Shown: positions 32,939 through 44,204, counted from the stretch's first letter. The stretch is 64,000 nucleotides of DNA from Xanthostigma xanthostigma (GCA_963575645.1 OY754465.1:46154401-46218400); one strand, 5' to 3'. Made by a program: numbers and translations. The notes: generated from the sequence alone by a model not told the origin.

Positions 32939-33211
32939 TTTTTTTCACTTCTTCGGATGTGCCGATTTTCCTCAAAAACAATAGGGCTCTTCATATTTCC
33001 ATACCAAACATCCTTCTAAAATTTGGTTTCAATCCGTTCATCCGTTTAACCTGTATCGTGCTCACAGACAAACAGACGCACAGAGCTTTTCCAAAAATAT
33101 GTTTTTTTTTATTCGGGGGACCTCAAAACGGAAAGATATTGTAAAATTTTTAAAAGTGATTTTTGACCTAAACTAGTACCATTCCTCACTTGAGGGTGGA
33201 ATGGTAAAATC
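32939..33211 (+). repeat. Family A repeat, 3' part
   Basis: Matches family A from GATTTTCCTCAAAAACAATA through ATCCGTTCATCCGTTTAACC and CGTGCTCACAGAC to the terminal hairpin ACCATTCC / GGAATGGTA at 33178-33205. Confidence 0.85.
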
Positions 33212-33634
33212 GATATGAAAATTTTTGACTGGTTAATTATGCGTTTGTAGTTGTCTATTTAGCTCTATAGTCTAAGGTTTTTAGGCCAGCCGTGTTAAAG
33301 TATAATTTTCTCAGTGTCTCGTGTAATTCCCATAATTACAGTCGAGAGTAATAAATTATCTTTAAGAGAATTATTACAATCGAGCGAGTTGGGAATAGGG
33401 GCGTTTAAACGGTTCAATTAACTTTATTTAATGTATCTAGGGAAATATATAAGATGCATACCTGCCAGTGCCACTCTAGCGCGGGCGTTCTAACTTTAGT
33501 TTAAAATCAAAATTTTTACGCGAGTTAAAAATAAAAGAACGGCAAAATAATAAAACCGAAAATATCTACTGGTCTCAAAGACTTATCCAGTAAACCAGAA
33601 AAGTCCGATCCTGAAGGTTGATATTCAACAGAGT

Positions 33635-33750
33635 GTTGCACATTAGATCAACACCAGCTACCAATAACGACTGTCATTTAGTCGGTTGCAATTTCTGTAT
33701 AGTCGTGCTGAACCGATTTAGTGTGCTAGTGATGTGTCGCTTTCATTAAT
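33635..33750. repeat. Family P fragment
   Basis: GTTGCACATTAGATCAACAC and TAGTCGTGCTGAACC resemble the ends of the family P element at 61960-62256. ACGACTGTCATTTAGTCGGT makes a small central stem. Strongly diverged. Confidence 0.4.
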
Positions 33751-33954
33751 ATGGTGTGACTGTGCACGTCGTAGGGTTAAAGATTTTTTTTAAAGGTATG
33801 TCCAATTGTATGTATTCATATATGAAATAGAGCATATTATGCACATATACAAGAGAATATCACTTGGGCGGTGGCACTACCTCTTGGTATCTGGCTAGTA
33901 TAATAATATTAAAGAATCAAAGCTGGTACTAAGCGACAAACACAAAATATCCAT

Positions 33955-34030
33955 GAGCAGAGGTGAGATTCGAACCCACGACAGTGCGATCCAAAGGCCA
34001 GCACGCTGACCATTACTCCACGCTGTTCTC
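33955..34030 (-). tRNA. tRNA-Gln(UUG)-like sequence (pseudo)
   Basis: On the minus strand: A box TGGAGTAATGGTCAGCG, loop CTTTGGA giving UUG, B box GGGTTCGAATCTC, and acceptor ends GAGAACA / TCTGCTC that pair at five of seven positions. The anticodon stem is disrupted. A family T-like context is not obvious here. Confidence 0.6.
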
Positions 34031-34845
34031 TTTAAAGAAATTTAAATGATTAAAACACATACTTTACCAGTTCAACTTTGTAATTGTTCACCTACTGTCT
34101 TGTTCTTTTCGGTACAGTATTTTTGAAGCAACAGAAATTCAATTCACACTAATTTGCAAACTTTTCTTTAAGTAAAAGAGGACTAATTTTATAGTTAATT
34201 GAATTAAGAAAGTTTTTTTTTAGACAATATTTATACTAAATGCAGCTGACGCATTTTTATATTTTTCCTCTGCTGTTTTCTTTTTCGATATTATTACGAC
34301 CGTTAAAATATAATTTATGATATGTGTCCCTATATTCCTTTTAGAACCAACTGACCGAATTGTTGACGCGGCACGAATTTTATTATTATAACATTTGTTG
34401 CTTGCTCTCCAATTTATACGTCCAAACCAAATAATCTCCGCAACGTTAGGAATAAGAATAACCCAATAGCTGAACGGAAGTCCATGAAATCTAAGCGTCT
34501 TCGACCTACTAACATTTTATTAACGCGACTGCTGCCAGCTACGAACTTTTCTTTATTATGTTGTAAGGTTCATAGTACAGTGGTAACCCAAATGAAAGAT
34601 ATCGAATATATAAACGGACTTGCCCGACTCTCTTAAAATAAAGAAACAAATATACTAAGAACCTACTACCTTTTACGTACAAAGTAGCCGGTATACCTCT
34701 CATCCAACATAACCTAATGCTGCACAGTCAATTTTTATAGTATACGGTATGGTTTGGTTTCTTAGACTCTTTTTCTTGGCAACGTTTCGTAACACTTTCA
34801 TTCTCATATCTCGATTTTACCCTACCGTTCCAAAAGAAGTTTTAC
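34031..34845. other. No recognised feature
   Basis: AT-rich sequence with no supported gene or repeat. Confidence 0.45.
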
Positions 34846-34849
34846 TTAA

Positions 34850-35836
34850 GAATATTCGTCCCTGCAAATACCCCCTGCACCCTTCATCTCAAATCTTTTC
34901 CCCTCGCCTAAAAACGGTTCGCGCTCTCCCGACTCTATTTTTAAAGCTAGAGGGTTCTGGTAAACGCCAAATGAAAGACAAAGAATCGGACTACAGATCC
35001 TTCAGGCGAACTTTTTGAAAAAAAAATTGGTTGTCTGTAAAGTCGGTTTACGGACGATAGTTTTACGTGATAACGTATTCCGTAATACATAACCTAAATT
35101 TATATAATAATTATAATAATTCGAATCTATGATATTGCATCTTTCGCTTCAAAAGGTTAATTTTATTTATTAAAATTACTCACCACCTATAATATAATTG
35201 TTTTTTTAACTTTCTTTCTTTCGTATTTATTTTAAGTCTCAAAGATTAACTGTCATAATATTTTGAAAACAATTGTTTCACTGTTTATATAAAATTCCAA
35301 AACCTACTTACAATATTTAAGTATTTACATACGTCAAAAAATTGATTTTTATAATGATAAAATTTGTATGAAAACGATTTTTTCGAGAGATGAGACCTAG
35401 CTAAAACGATTTTTTGCCCCCCAAAATCCCTTTTCAGTAAATTTCATCCAAATCGTTAGGGCCGTTTTCCAGAAAAGCACGCACAGGGTCAGGCGGAACG
35501 TTAGGAACGTTACACTTTTTCGTGCATGCAGCCGGTGTTTTATCAATTTATAAGATTGGTGATTCATCAATTTATAAGACGTTATCACGTCAAAAATTCC
35601 TGAAAAAACTTACAACCTTTTGAAAAAAATAATAAGTTACGTAATATTTCACACGTAGACGAAACTTTTTTTAAAAAAATTCGCCTGAAGGATCTGTAGT
35701 CTAATTCTTTGTCTTTCATTTGGCGTTTACCAGAACCCTCTAGCTTTAAAAATAGCGTCGGGAGAGCGCGAACCGTTTTTAGGCGAGGGGAAAAGATTTG
35801 AGATGAAGGGTGCAGGGGGTGTTTGCAGGGACGAAT
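34850..35836. mobile_element. Family B MITE, copy 2, split by a family C insertion
   Basis: The left arm starts at 34850 after TTAA (34846-34849). The right half (35597-35836) carries the spacer ACGTAATATTTCACACGTAG and the right arm, ending ACGAAT but without the final CTCTTAA. Between them is 35026-35596, a family C element. Removing it gives a B element of about 416 bp, as in copies 1 and 3. Confidence 0.8.
35026..35596 (-). mobile_element. Family C element, copy 2, nested in family B
   Basis: The left end ATTGGTTGTCTGTAAAGTCG and GTTTACGGACGATAGTTTTA, and the right end AATTTATAAGACGTTATCAC followed by GTCAAAAA, are the inverse of the copy at 25828-26500. The interior is about 100 bp shorter and has AACGTTAGGAACGTTACAC instead of the tandem TAACGTTCC array. 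Confidence 0.8.
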
Positions 35837-36389
35837 AAAATAAAATAAAGTAAAAAAATTTAGTATTTAAAGCTTTTTAATAACTGATAGATTAAATTGT
35901 CACCCACAATAGCAGTCCAAATGGCAAATTCAAGTCCAGTACCGTAGCTAGATTCGTGGGCGATGATAGCAAAATTCTGATTTCGCATCGTCATAATTTT
36001 GTTCATTGATATATTTAATTATAATCGCATTGCTGATTGCATCCTCCCGGGTGCGGGCTCCAGTTTCCAGGCCATAGTTACGGCGCTAGTCAAGTCCTCC
36101 GGTTACTTTTCTGTATGGATATCCAATGAAGATATCGAAAAACCTTAGTATTGCCAGTAACGGCGCATGAACAATTTAATAGGATGTTTTGTAGAGTCAA
36201 TCGGAGCTAGGAAATTATGTTCGTGATGTTTTAATTATTAACTTTTTCAAACACTCTTGACAACAGACTAAAATAGTTGGCAAATCCAAAAGTGCACCTC
36301 CCGCAAGTTTTCCACTGTATAATGAAAATTGAAAAAATTGTTTAAAAAAACAATTGAAAAAATAAAAAAGAATTTAACATTGAGAAATA

Positions 36390-37055
36390 TCTAATATATA
36401 AAATTCTCGTGTCACAGTTTTCGAAGTCATACTCCTCCGAAACGGCTTGACCGATTTTGATGAAATTTTTTGTGCTTATCCGGTATCTATGAGAATCGGC
36501 CAACATCTATTTTTCATCCCCCTAAATGTTAGGGGTAGTCCACCCCTAAATTTTTTTTTTTATTTTTTAGACAAAATTTTTAATTTCTATTTTTTTATGA
36601 TACAACATACAAAAATACATACAATCCTCAATTTTCACCCTTCTACGATCAACTCTTATTTTTTAATAGCCATTTTAGTAATTTAATCATTTTCCCTCTC
36701 CGGTCGAAAACTGATCAATCATCATTTAATTAGTTATCCCCGCCAGATGTCTACAGGTGTCACTTCGCCAACATCTATTTTTCATCCCCCTAAATGTTAG
36801 GGGTAATCCACCCCTAAATTTTTTTTCTTCCTTCCCCATTCGTTCTTTTGCACCGGGCACGACGGCGCAGCCGGAGTGCTCGACATACACACATATACGT
36901 CCATGTATATTTTAAAATAAATAAAATAGAGAGATAGATGTTCCAATTAAATTGTTTTATTATTTCACTTTATACGTAGCGAAGCACGTACAGGGCCGCT
37001 ATATATATATATATATTATACTGTTAGGCGGTACGAAGTTCGCCGGGTCCGCTAG
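36390..37055 (+). mobile_element. Non-autonomous Helitron, 666 bp
   Basis: Starts A|TCTAATATATAAAATTCTCG and ends GGTCCGCTAG|T, the TC...CTAG-between-A-and-T signature. A GGCG / CGCC hairpin sits just upstream of the 3' end. Internal text includes CGGCTTGACCGATTTTGATG. A ~58-bp segment (CATCTATTTTTCATCCCCCT, TGTTAGGGGTA) occurs twice, near 36503 and 36769. An (AT)n run lies near 37002. No helicase gene. Confidence 0.9.
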
Positions 37056-37113
37056 TATATTATATAAATATCAAGTGAAATAAAATGGCATAGGAAAATA
37101 AAAATTCAATTAT

Positions 37114-37186
37114 GTCGCGGCAGGAATCAAACCCGAGACCTTGTTATTACTAGTCTGACTCCTTATCCACTAAGCCATAGCGCCCT
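37114..37186 (-). tRNA. tRNA-Thr(AGU)-like sequence (pseudo)
   Basis: On the minus strand: GGCGCTATGGCTTAGTGGAT (acceptor and A box), loop CTAGTAA giving AGU, B box GGGTTTGATTCC. The anticodon stem does not pair and the acceptor pairing is partial. It lies 59 bases beyond the Helitron 3' end, inside the hAT MITE. Confidence 0.55.
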
Positions 37187-37998
37187 TGCATCGTGCCGCT
37201 GTTATCGTGGTATAAAACTTATTCTGCGGTAATTTAGTGCTTAAATATATCGTTTTTATAACTATAAGCTGTCAAAAATAATAAAAATAAGACTGTTTAT
37301 AAAAATTAAACTACTGAACACATTTTAGTGAATTTAAATAGGGTTCTGGTCTGATAGTAAAAAAAGTGAATAAAACATAAACCAATGTGATCCGACCAAA
37401 ATTGCGATCTGTAGAGCTCGGACATACGTACATCCGCACAGATCAAACGACAACTGCTGTTCGTGATTTTCAATTACAATTTACTGGTTTACAGAACAGA
37501 ATCTCCTTTTTTCAAAAACCTACAATGTGAAATTAACTTAGATATAACTTCTTGTATGAATGAAAGTCAGCTCTGACGCGCAAAGCGATAATAGAGCACA
37601 TACCGCTAATTTAGCGGTATGTGCAATATACACTGTAACACACTACTGCCATAAGCCGCGTTTTATATCATATAGGTACGACCTACGTTCACCCAAGTGA
37701 AAGTCGCCAAAGATGCCTGAATGAGATAGATTCAATGAACACTTCTAGCATAATATGACAGTGATGATGATTATATGTGAAAATGTGCTGACTGTGAATG
37801 CAGCTCAAAGTCGCTCTATATAACACGCTATAACTTGTGGGTCAAAAGTTGATGTAACTATTACACTATTTCCTAACGTTAAATATTAATGAAATATTGA
37901 AAATATCATTCATTATAAAATTTTTAAGTTGTTCTGCAGATCATAGAGGAACCGTCATTGGGTATTGCCTTTTGTCTTTGATTTCTGATGGCGGCTAT

Positions 37999-38232
37999 TT
38001 ACTCTGCTATCAGAGCGTTGTATTCGTTCGTTTCTATTTCCAATACAGTTCTTTCTGTTGGCATGTAGTTGGGTAATCTGCAGTTACTTGGGGTGTAATA
38101 TGGACGCCTAACAACCATTTTACAAGGCAATGATATTGTCGCTCGATATGTTCGTTCCACGGAACCTCTAAACATGAATGATAATGATCGGAACGTACCG
38201 CAATCACGCACACCTGGGCCTGCTATATATTG
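37999..38232 (-). other. Exon-like open frame, ~78 codons, unknown product
   Basis: The minus-strand frame is open from 38232 to a TAA at 37999-38001. Its translation (GSVERTYRATISLPCKMVVR, then RPYYTPSNCRLPNYMPTERT, then EIETNEYNALIAE) has balanced residues and codons unlike nearby chance frames. An acceptor-like TATAGCAG ends at 38224, which would make it a terminal exon. The hAT MITE target duplication begins 31 bases past the stop, so the MITE would sit in a 3' untranslated region. No family is recognised. It may equally be a transposon remnant. Confidence 0.3.
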
Positions 38233-38948
38233 CTATCATTATTTCTATAAACACAGAAAGTAATAAAAAAATACAGGTGATATCTTATTTGCTCTATGTA
38301 TATAATTATGTGCAAGTTTATTTTTTAAGTTGCCATACCTTGACGGGACGAGAATATTCTGGGCGCCGTTTATTCCGAATATTACTAAATCAATAATAAA
38401 GTGTGAACTTTTATGAAAATCGTGACAAAAATCACAAACTGCTGTTTTTATATTTTAAAACTTTTTTGTAATAAAATTATGATTTATCGATCTTTTTCAA
38501 CAAATATTGCTTAATATCGTGGCACCCGTGAAGTGTCATTGACTTTCCTCTGAAGTACCTTGAATTACTAATTTTCTTAATCTAAATTAACATTAATTAT
38601 AATCAACAAACCGTGTCGCGACTATCATCATTGGCAATATATGTTATTGTAACAAAACTGTTCTTCTTATGGTAGTTAAAATATTTATTTACAAAAAATG
38701 AAACGTTAACAAAAACAAACTAAAAAGTAATTCTCTAATAATAATGAAAAATGAAATGAAATAAATAACAAAAAACAACGAATTCTAAAACAACAATAAT
38801 AACACTAAACTACTATGTACACAGAATATTTATTTCTCACAAATGTCTATTTATCTCTATATTTATATAGAACGCTTATTTATTTATGCCACGCACTGTT
38901 CATTGTCACTGACACTGACTGACAGAATGCCTTTCACGCTAGCGCTGC

Positions 38949-38956
38949 TTATATAA
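38949..38956 (-). promoter_or_regulatory. TATA box of the LTR promoter
   Basis: TTATATAA, read on the minus strand, lies about 15 bases downstream of the heat-shock elements and about 25-30 bases upstream of a TCAGT initiator-like repeat. Confidence 0.55.
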
Positions 38957-38970
38957 GTTCTTCAGCCGCG

Positions 38971-38999
38971 TTCTGGAACATTCGCCGACGTTCTCGAAG
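38971..38999 (-). promoter_or_regulatory. Heat-shock elements in LTR U3
   Basis: TTCTGGAACATTC (38971-38983) gives three alternating TTC/GAA units at the spacing of a heat-shock element, and TTCTCGAA (38991-38998) adds two more. They lie directly upstream, on the minus strand, of the TATA box. Confidence 0.55.
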
Positions 39000-39100
39000 C
39001 TTTGGCATTCTTCTATGCGATTCCGATGACAATTAGTATTGTTATTTACGCGGCTCTGACAACAATGCACTACTGCCGCCTCCGGTAGTGTCTCGTTACA

Positions 39101-40054
39101 TTCTGCTGTCAGAGTGAAGAGACTAACTTGTGCGTTTTGATTTTACTCTATGAAGCAAACTGGTTATCAAAATCTTCCTCAACTCAAACGGAAACCTCGG
39201 TGCATCTTATTTTTTTTAAATAGATATAAATAACTGTTGAGTACTGTTTAAGTTAAAAAATGAAGTGGAATAAAAAAAGGTACAATTTATAGATGAGAAA
39301 AAACTATTTTCTATTCAATTGCATTTTTCTTAGAAAAAATGAGCAACAAGCGCCGTTCAAGAAAACAATTTTCGTTTACGCATTTTTGCTTCTTACTTTA
39401 AAGATATACAAACACAAACCCCTCTAAATAATAGATGAGACTCCATTGCCGAAAATTCAGTGCCACTATTATTGTCTAAATGCTTTGCGAAAACAGTGCG
39501 TTGCTTGCGCTAAAGGTCGGTTTCCACCTTGCGTGATTTTACGAACGGCATCGTGCAGACGACCGCGAACGAATACGTACTGCACCGGAGTTCTTCCCAC
39601 AGTGCGTGTTGGTCTGTGCGGGTTTTTATGCTCTGTCTCGTTGAGTATGATAACGATTACTCAATTGGTACAAATTTAAAAATTAAATCAGTCGCCCAAT
39701 CCATATTATTACCTACTGCGTGCATACACGATTGTAGATTGGCAAAGCTGAGTCACTTGTCTGAACCGACGCGGACAACCACAGGCAAGTCCGCCCCGCA
39801 CCTTTGATCTTACCAACTCGCTTTGAATCAAACGCACTGCCTCGGACGCGTCTTAATCGATATAGAGAACACCCTTTCCACGTTGTGTCGGTGCGGGCTC
39901 GAAAGGACTTGTCTGTGATATCACGGACCCGATCATTATCTAATCCTGACTTGATCACGTCTTTTTCAGTTACTTAAATTCCATGTCACCGACTTTTGTT
40001 TCTTTGTAATTAAAAACTTTAGCCGTTATAGAATGATTATGTAAACGCGGTATT
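39101..40054. other. No gene; GC-richer unassigned segment at 39513-39950
   Basis: 39513-39640 and 39720-39950 are CpG-richer (AAGGTCGGTTTCCACCTTGC, GACGCGGACAACCACAGGCA, AAGTCCGCCCCGCAC). Overlapping frames of 77-92 codons on both strands reflect composition. This may be a GC-rich non-autonomous transposon, but no inverted ends were found. Confidence 0.35.
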
Positions 40055-40103
40055 AAGTAAGTAAGTAAGTAAGTTTATTTGATCATTAATTAATTAATTA
40101 ATT
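40055..40103. repeat. (AAGT)n and (TTAA)n microsatellites
   Basis: (AAGT)5 at 40055-40074 and ATTAATTAATTAATTAATT at 40085-40103, separated by ten bases. Confidence 0.9.
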
Positions 40104-40124
40104 GAGATACATAGTATCTATATG

Positions 40125-40500
40125 AGTGCGGGTCACACTAGGCTGGCTGCCAGCCGCGAGTTGTAGAAGCCGCTACTGTCAGCCATCAATCAGCTTGGTG
40201 TGAGCATAAAATTCGCCGCTGGCGCCGCCAGCCGGCGAGTATTTATCAGCGGCTGGTGAAATTAGACATGTTCTATTTTGGTAGCCAGGCAGCGGCACTT
40301 CTCAAGTCACGTGACTCACTCGCACCCGCTACCACCAGCGAGCAGCGCAGTCTGACCGAAGCAGTGCATCATAGGCAAGTAAACCATCACGTACCACGTG
40401 GTTTATATTCGATGATGCAGTGACCGGATTGGCAGCCACTACTGCTACTGTCCGCCGCTGATCAGCAGCGGCTGACAAGCAGTCTAGTGTAACCCGCGCT
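40125..40500. mobile_element. GC-rich MITE, 376 bp
   Basis: The terminal inverted repeats AGTGCGGGTCACACTAGGCT and the inverse AGCGCGGGTTACACTAGACT agree at most positions. The interior is far richer in G+C than its flanks and repeats CAGCCGC / GCGGCTG and related words in both orientations. No clear target duplication. Superfamily unknown. Confidence 0.75.
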
Positions 40501-40758
40501 TTAGGTAGCCACGCATAAGTGACAGAAGTTTATTAATCTCATCTCGCGGGTGTTATTAGCGTAACCTGAAGGTATTAATAACTTTATATCCAGGTGCGTC
40601 TGTTACTTAACTTGCTGCTTTACAACAGTATCGTTTTAAACTTGTTACACTTCAATTTACAAACTAACCGAGTATTAACGGCGTTCAACTGAAGAGATAG
40701 GAATCGATTGTATAAAAGTAGCACTAGAATTACAAGTTAAGACTAAGAAAACTTTTTT

Positions 40759-41535
40759 ATGTGAAACATCTAATGGTGCGTTTCGTTTGGAGTAAAACCG
40801 TAAAACTGGCGCGACACTTTTATGGGACGACGTTTAATGGAAGACGTTACGTTTGTGTGCGTTGGATTAAATATGGATCTAGTTGAAGGCGATATACTGG
40901 TAACTAAATTTTACCCTGTTATCTAGAACAGGGTGAAATTTAGTTACCAGTATTTCGTTAGATGACAGCGCATGACGTTTGTTTTGTGCATGCGTTAAAT
41001 TATAACTTGGCTTTTGTTAAAGGCGACAACTAGATGACAGGGTAAAATTTAGTTACAGGGCGATATTTAGTTACTAGAATTTTGTTAGTTGACAGGGCAA
41101 AATTTAGTTACAAGGCAATATTTAATTATAAATATTGACATTCCAGTAATAACTAGATGGGCGAAATTTAGTAGATGACAGAGCAAAATATAAGTACAGG
41201 CTGAAATTTAGTTACAGGGCGATATTAAGTTCCTAGAATTTTGTCAGTTGACAGGGCGAAATTTAGTTACAAGACAATATTTAATTATAAATATTGACAT
41301 TCCAGTAATTAGATGGGCGAAATTTAGTAGATGGCAGAGCAAAATATAAGTACAGACTGAAATTTAGTTACAGGGCGATATTTAGTTCCTAGAATTTTGT
41401 CAGTTGACAGGGCGAAATTTAGTAGATGACAGGGCAAAATTTAGTTACAGGGCAATATTTAGTAACTAAAATTTTCTTAGTTGATAGAGCGAAATTTGGT
41501 TACTAGAATTTCGCTTAAGTTTATGTTTCACATCT
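40759..41535 (+). mobile_element. Family E element, copy 2, with internal satellite
   Basis: Bounded by ATGTGAAACATCT (40759-40771) and ATGTTTCACATCT (41523-41535). The left part has GGAGTAAAACCGTAAAACTG and ATGGGACGACG; the rest is built from words such as GGGCGAAATTTAGTTAC and TAGATGACAG. No coding potential. Confidence 0.8.
41052..41440 (+). repeat. ~157-bp tandem repeat inside family E
   Basis: GTTACAGGGCGATATT recurs at 41052, 41211 and 41367, giving periods of 159 and 156, about 2.5 units. Each unit contains GTTGACAGGGC, AATTATAAATATTGACATTC, AGATGGGCGAAATTTAG and AGCAAAATATAAGTACAG. Shorter sub-repeats of about 20-26 bases lie within each unit. Confidence 0.85.
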
Positions 41536-42298
41536 TCCAAGCATCCCGCGACGGCTCATATTTTTTTTTTGTTATAAGGAGAAGTGCGATAAATTCTACC
41601 GTATTCAATATTTGTTGTTACAGCAACTGGCCAATAGAATCGACTTTTGTTTTAATTATTCCGACTTCAGAAAATGTCATGTCATGTTCTCATTTATTTA
41701 ACTTCTCACTTAGAAGTTAAATATGTAAATGTGCGATCAACCCTTATTTAAATTATTTTGTTGTAAATTAACTTCAACGAATGCCATGCGAATTTCTCAT
41801 TCAGTCATTTGTTTTGTGAATTGGAGCTCGTCATTCTTTTGTATTGTAGTTGATTAAATGCTAACGCGATTGGGATTCGTTTCAGTTTCAGTTGCCTTTA
41901 TCTTACATAATATTAGTTATATTTCATAATATTTAATTATAAATTTATTAAAATATATTTGTAACGTTACTTCGTATTAAATAATTAAAATTAGAATTTA
42001 AAAACACTTTTACAGTGATATGAACAAAAAAATAATTTTTAAATATTGTAAAGATTTTGTTCAACAGAAGAAGTTTTTCTTAAAGTAATCAACTTTAATT
42101 TTTTTTAATATACGTTCAGACATAACTTCTCGTGGGGTTAGCCAGTTAGAATGACTGCATTGATGCTTTTATTGAATTGGCGTTAATTGTTTTCCCCTTT
42201 TTGTAGATTTTTTGATGGCGGCTAATTTTTTCGGTACGGAATTTAAAATTTTGTTGTTATTGAAAAGTCAAAAGCGACACAACTGCTTATTTACTGTT

Positions 42299-42850
42299 TT
42301 TTAACCGACTTCAAAAAAGGAGAAGGTTCTATGTTCGACTATATTATGTTTTTTTTTATTTTTTTTTATGTATGTTCACCGATTTCTCCGTCAATTATGG
42401 ACCGATTTTCAAATTTTTTTTTTATTCGAAAGAGTGCACTTCCGACGTGGTCCCATCGGAACCAAGTCAGGATCTGATGGTGGAATCCGGAGAAATCGAG
42501 GGAAACTCTCAAATTTCAAAGGCACGCATACTTGGCCTACCCATTGCAATACTTTATCTAACACTAAAAAAAGAAAAATAAAATATTTTTAACAAAAAAA
42601 TTGAACCGACTTCAAAATATGCACTAAAAAGTAAAAAATAATAATTAATTATTGTTATTTTTGAAGTCGGTGTCAGCCAAAATGAAATCTATTCCGAGAA
42701 CTAGTGACATGTAAGATTTAAATTGCTACTTTCGAATTTCGATGTGACACCGACTCCAAAAATAACAATAATTATTATTTTTTACTTTTTAGTGCATATT
42801 TTGAAGTCGGTTCAATTTTTTTGGTAAAAATATTTTATTATTGAATATTT
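42299..42850. repeat. AACCGACTTCAAAA repeat with 82-bp foldback
   Basis: Starts AACCGACTTCAAAAAAGGAG and AAGGTTCTATGTTCGACT, a repeat also starting at 48990, with CACCGATTTCTCCGTCAATT following. The right half is a foldback: 42594-42674 and about 42742-42825 share TTGAACCGACTTCAAAATAT, GCACTAAAAAGTAAAAAATA and GAAGTCGGTGTCA inverted. Open frames at 42368-42592 are accidental. Confidence 0.75.
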
Positions 42851-44190
42851 AGTAAAGGCTATAGGTAACCAAGCCCACCATTAATTAGCAATATAAGTAT
42901 AGCATTGTACTTTCTTCATTATAAAAAACAAACGTAAAATACATTTTCAATTTATAAATAATTTTAATCGCAAATTGAAACTGTGCTTGATATTTTCACT
43001 CTCTTAGATTAGTTTTCCCCCCTTGGAAAACAGTATATTTACGAGTTTGTAAAACAAGTTTATATAAAAAATATTTTATTTTAGTAATGCATCTCTATCT
43101 CATTTAAAACAGAAAGAAAAAAATCTGAAATAAAATAAAACAAAGTTTTGAACAGTTCTTGAAATCAAGCTGACAGCTTTCATGATTTTCAAAAAAGAAA
43201 AGTAAAAAGAAACTTTTCTATTACTTCTAGCATGCCGTGAATACGCAGAGGAAAAGAGGAATCAGTTTTTTTCTCTTTTTGAATGTATAATAGAAATATG
43301 ACAGTTTCCTTTAAGGGACGTTTTTGTTCGTATTTGCACTCGATTGTTAAAAAAGGTTCGCAAGAAAATATCCTTACGTTAATCTATTATTGAAATGTTG
43401 TTTTAGACAACGCAATGTTTTTTATCACATAAAAAAAGATATTGCAATGTTTCCGCGTATTCTAAAACATTATTATAGAAACTTTAGTATTTCATTCGAT
43501 TTTTAAATAAAACCAAATGTTTAAAACAAGATACCTATAGATATAAAATACTATGCATGGTTATAATGTTAGGTATTACAAAATATTAGATACTATACGA
43601 GTACATGACATGTTTATTAACAAAATTCAAATAATTGAGATCAGCTCAAAATTTTTTATGTAAATAGAAGACTAGGCATTTTAATATCCAATCGAAAATT
43701 GGCATTTTACTAGAAGCGAACTAGATACCGTAACTGTAATACATTGTTTTATAACTTTGAGATAATAAATTCCCTGTTGGCATAATAAATAAGAAGATAA
43801 ATTTGATATAATCTTGCGTATTTGTTTTAGTCAAAGCTTTAAGCCGAACATATTCCAAAATAGCTGCGTTGTCTGATGTCGACAAGCTACTGTATGACTT
43901 GATGTGATTCCCCGGAGCGAACTGTAAAGTCAAGGTTATCAACCAACAGCGAAGCGTGTCTGTAGCTACTGAAAAAAGTGTAGAATTCCTGCGGGACGTA
44001 ATAATATACAAATAACATGATATTTTCACACATGGGTGTCTTGATAAAACGTAAATAAAATTATACTTTTTTTTATGCTAAACTTCGTACCTGAAGTTCG
44101 ATTGTTTTTGTTTAAAAACAGAAAGCTTCCAAGCGAGTCCATTTAAAAAAAAATTTTTTGACCATGAATGAAACTTTTCTTTATAATATA
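42851..44190. other. No gene recognised; one 102-codon frame
   Basis: AT-rich. The minus-strand frame 43721-44029 includes a more balanced stretch (TDTLRCWLITLTLQFAPGNH, then SDNAAILEYVRLKALTKTNT) and an acceptor-like CGTCCCGCAG upstream. I recognise no family, and chance or a decayed transposon is as likely as an exon. Confidence 0.3.
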
Positions 44191-44204
44191 GTATATTAAA
44201 ATTT

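Larger units (their letters stand above)
36155..37960. mobile_element. hAT-type MITE, copy 2, enlarged by insertions
   Basis: The ends CAGTAACGGCGCATGAAC and GAGGAACCGTCATTG match the MITE at 6444-7101. AGTATTGC (36147-36154) and GGTATTGC (37961-37968) outside them agree at seven of eight positions. Interior blocks match the first copy up to TTGACAACAG (about 36260) and again from CTACTGCCATAA (about 37644). The ~1.38 kb between is inserted DNA that includes a Helitron and a tRNA-like sequence. Confidence 0.85.
38648..39100 (-). mobile_element. Solo LTR of an LTR retrotransposon, 453 bp
   Basis: Read on the minus strand it starts TGTAACGAGACACTACC and ends TTTTGTTACA, with the TGTAAC/GTTACA inverted ends typical of LTRs. 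It contains a TATA box, a plausible initiator (TCAGTCAGT) and several AATAAA signals downstream, in U3-R-U5 order. No primer-binding site, internal coding sequence or second LTR is nearby. Flanks TTAT and TTCT give at best a 3/4 target duplication. Gypsy versus BEL/Pao cannot be decided from the LTR alone. Confidence 0.7.

Noticed and set aside
43721-44029. 102-codon minus-strand gene
   Set aside because: No recognised family, no clear start context, and composition only partly coding-like; mentioned as uncertain instead.
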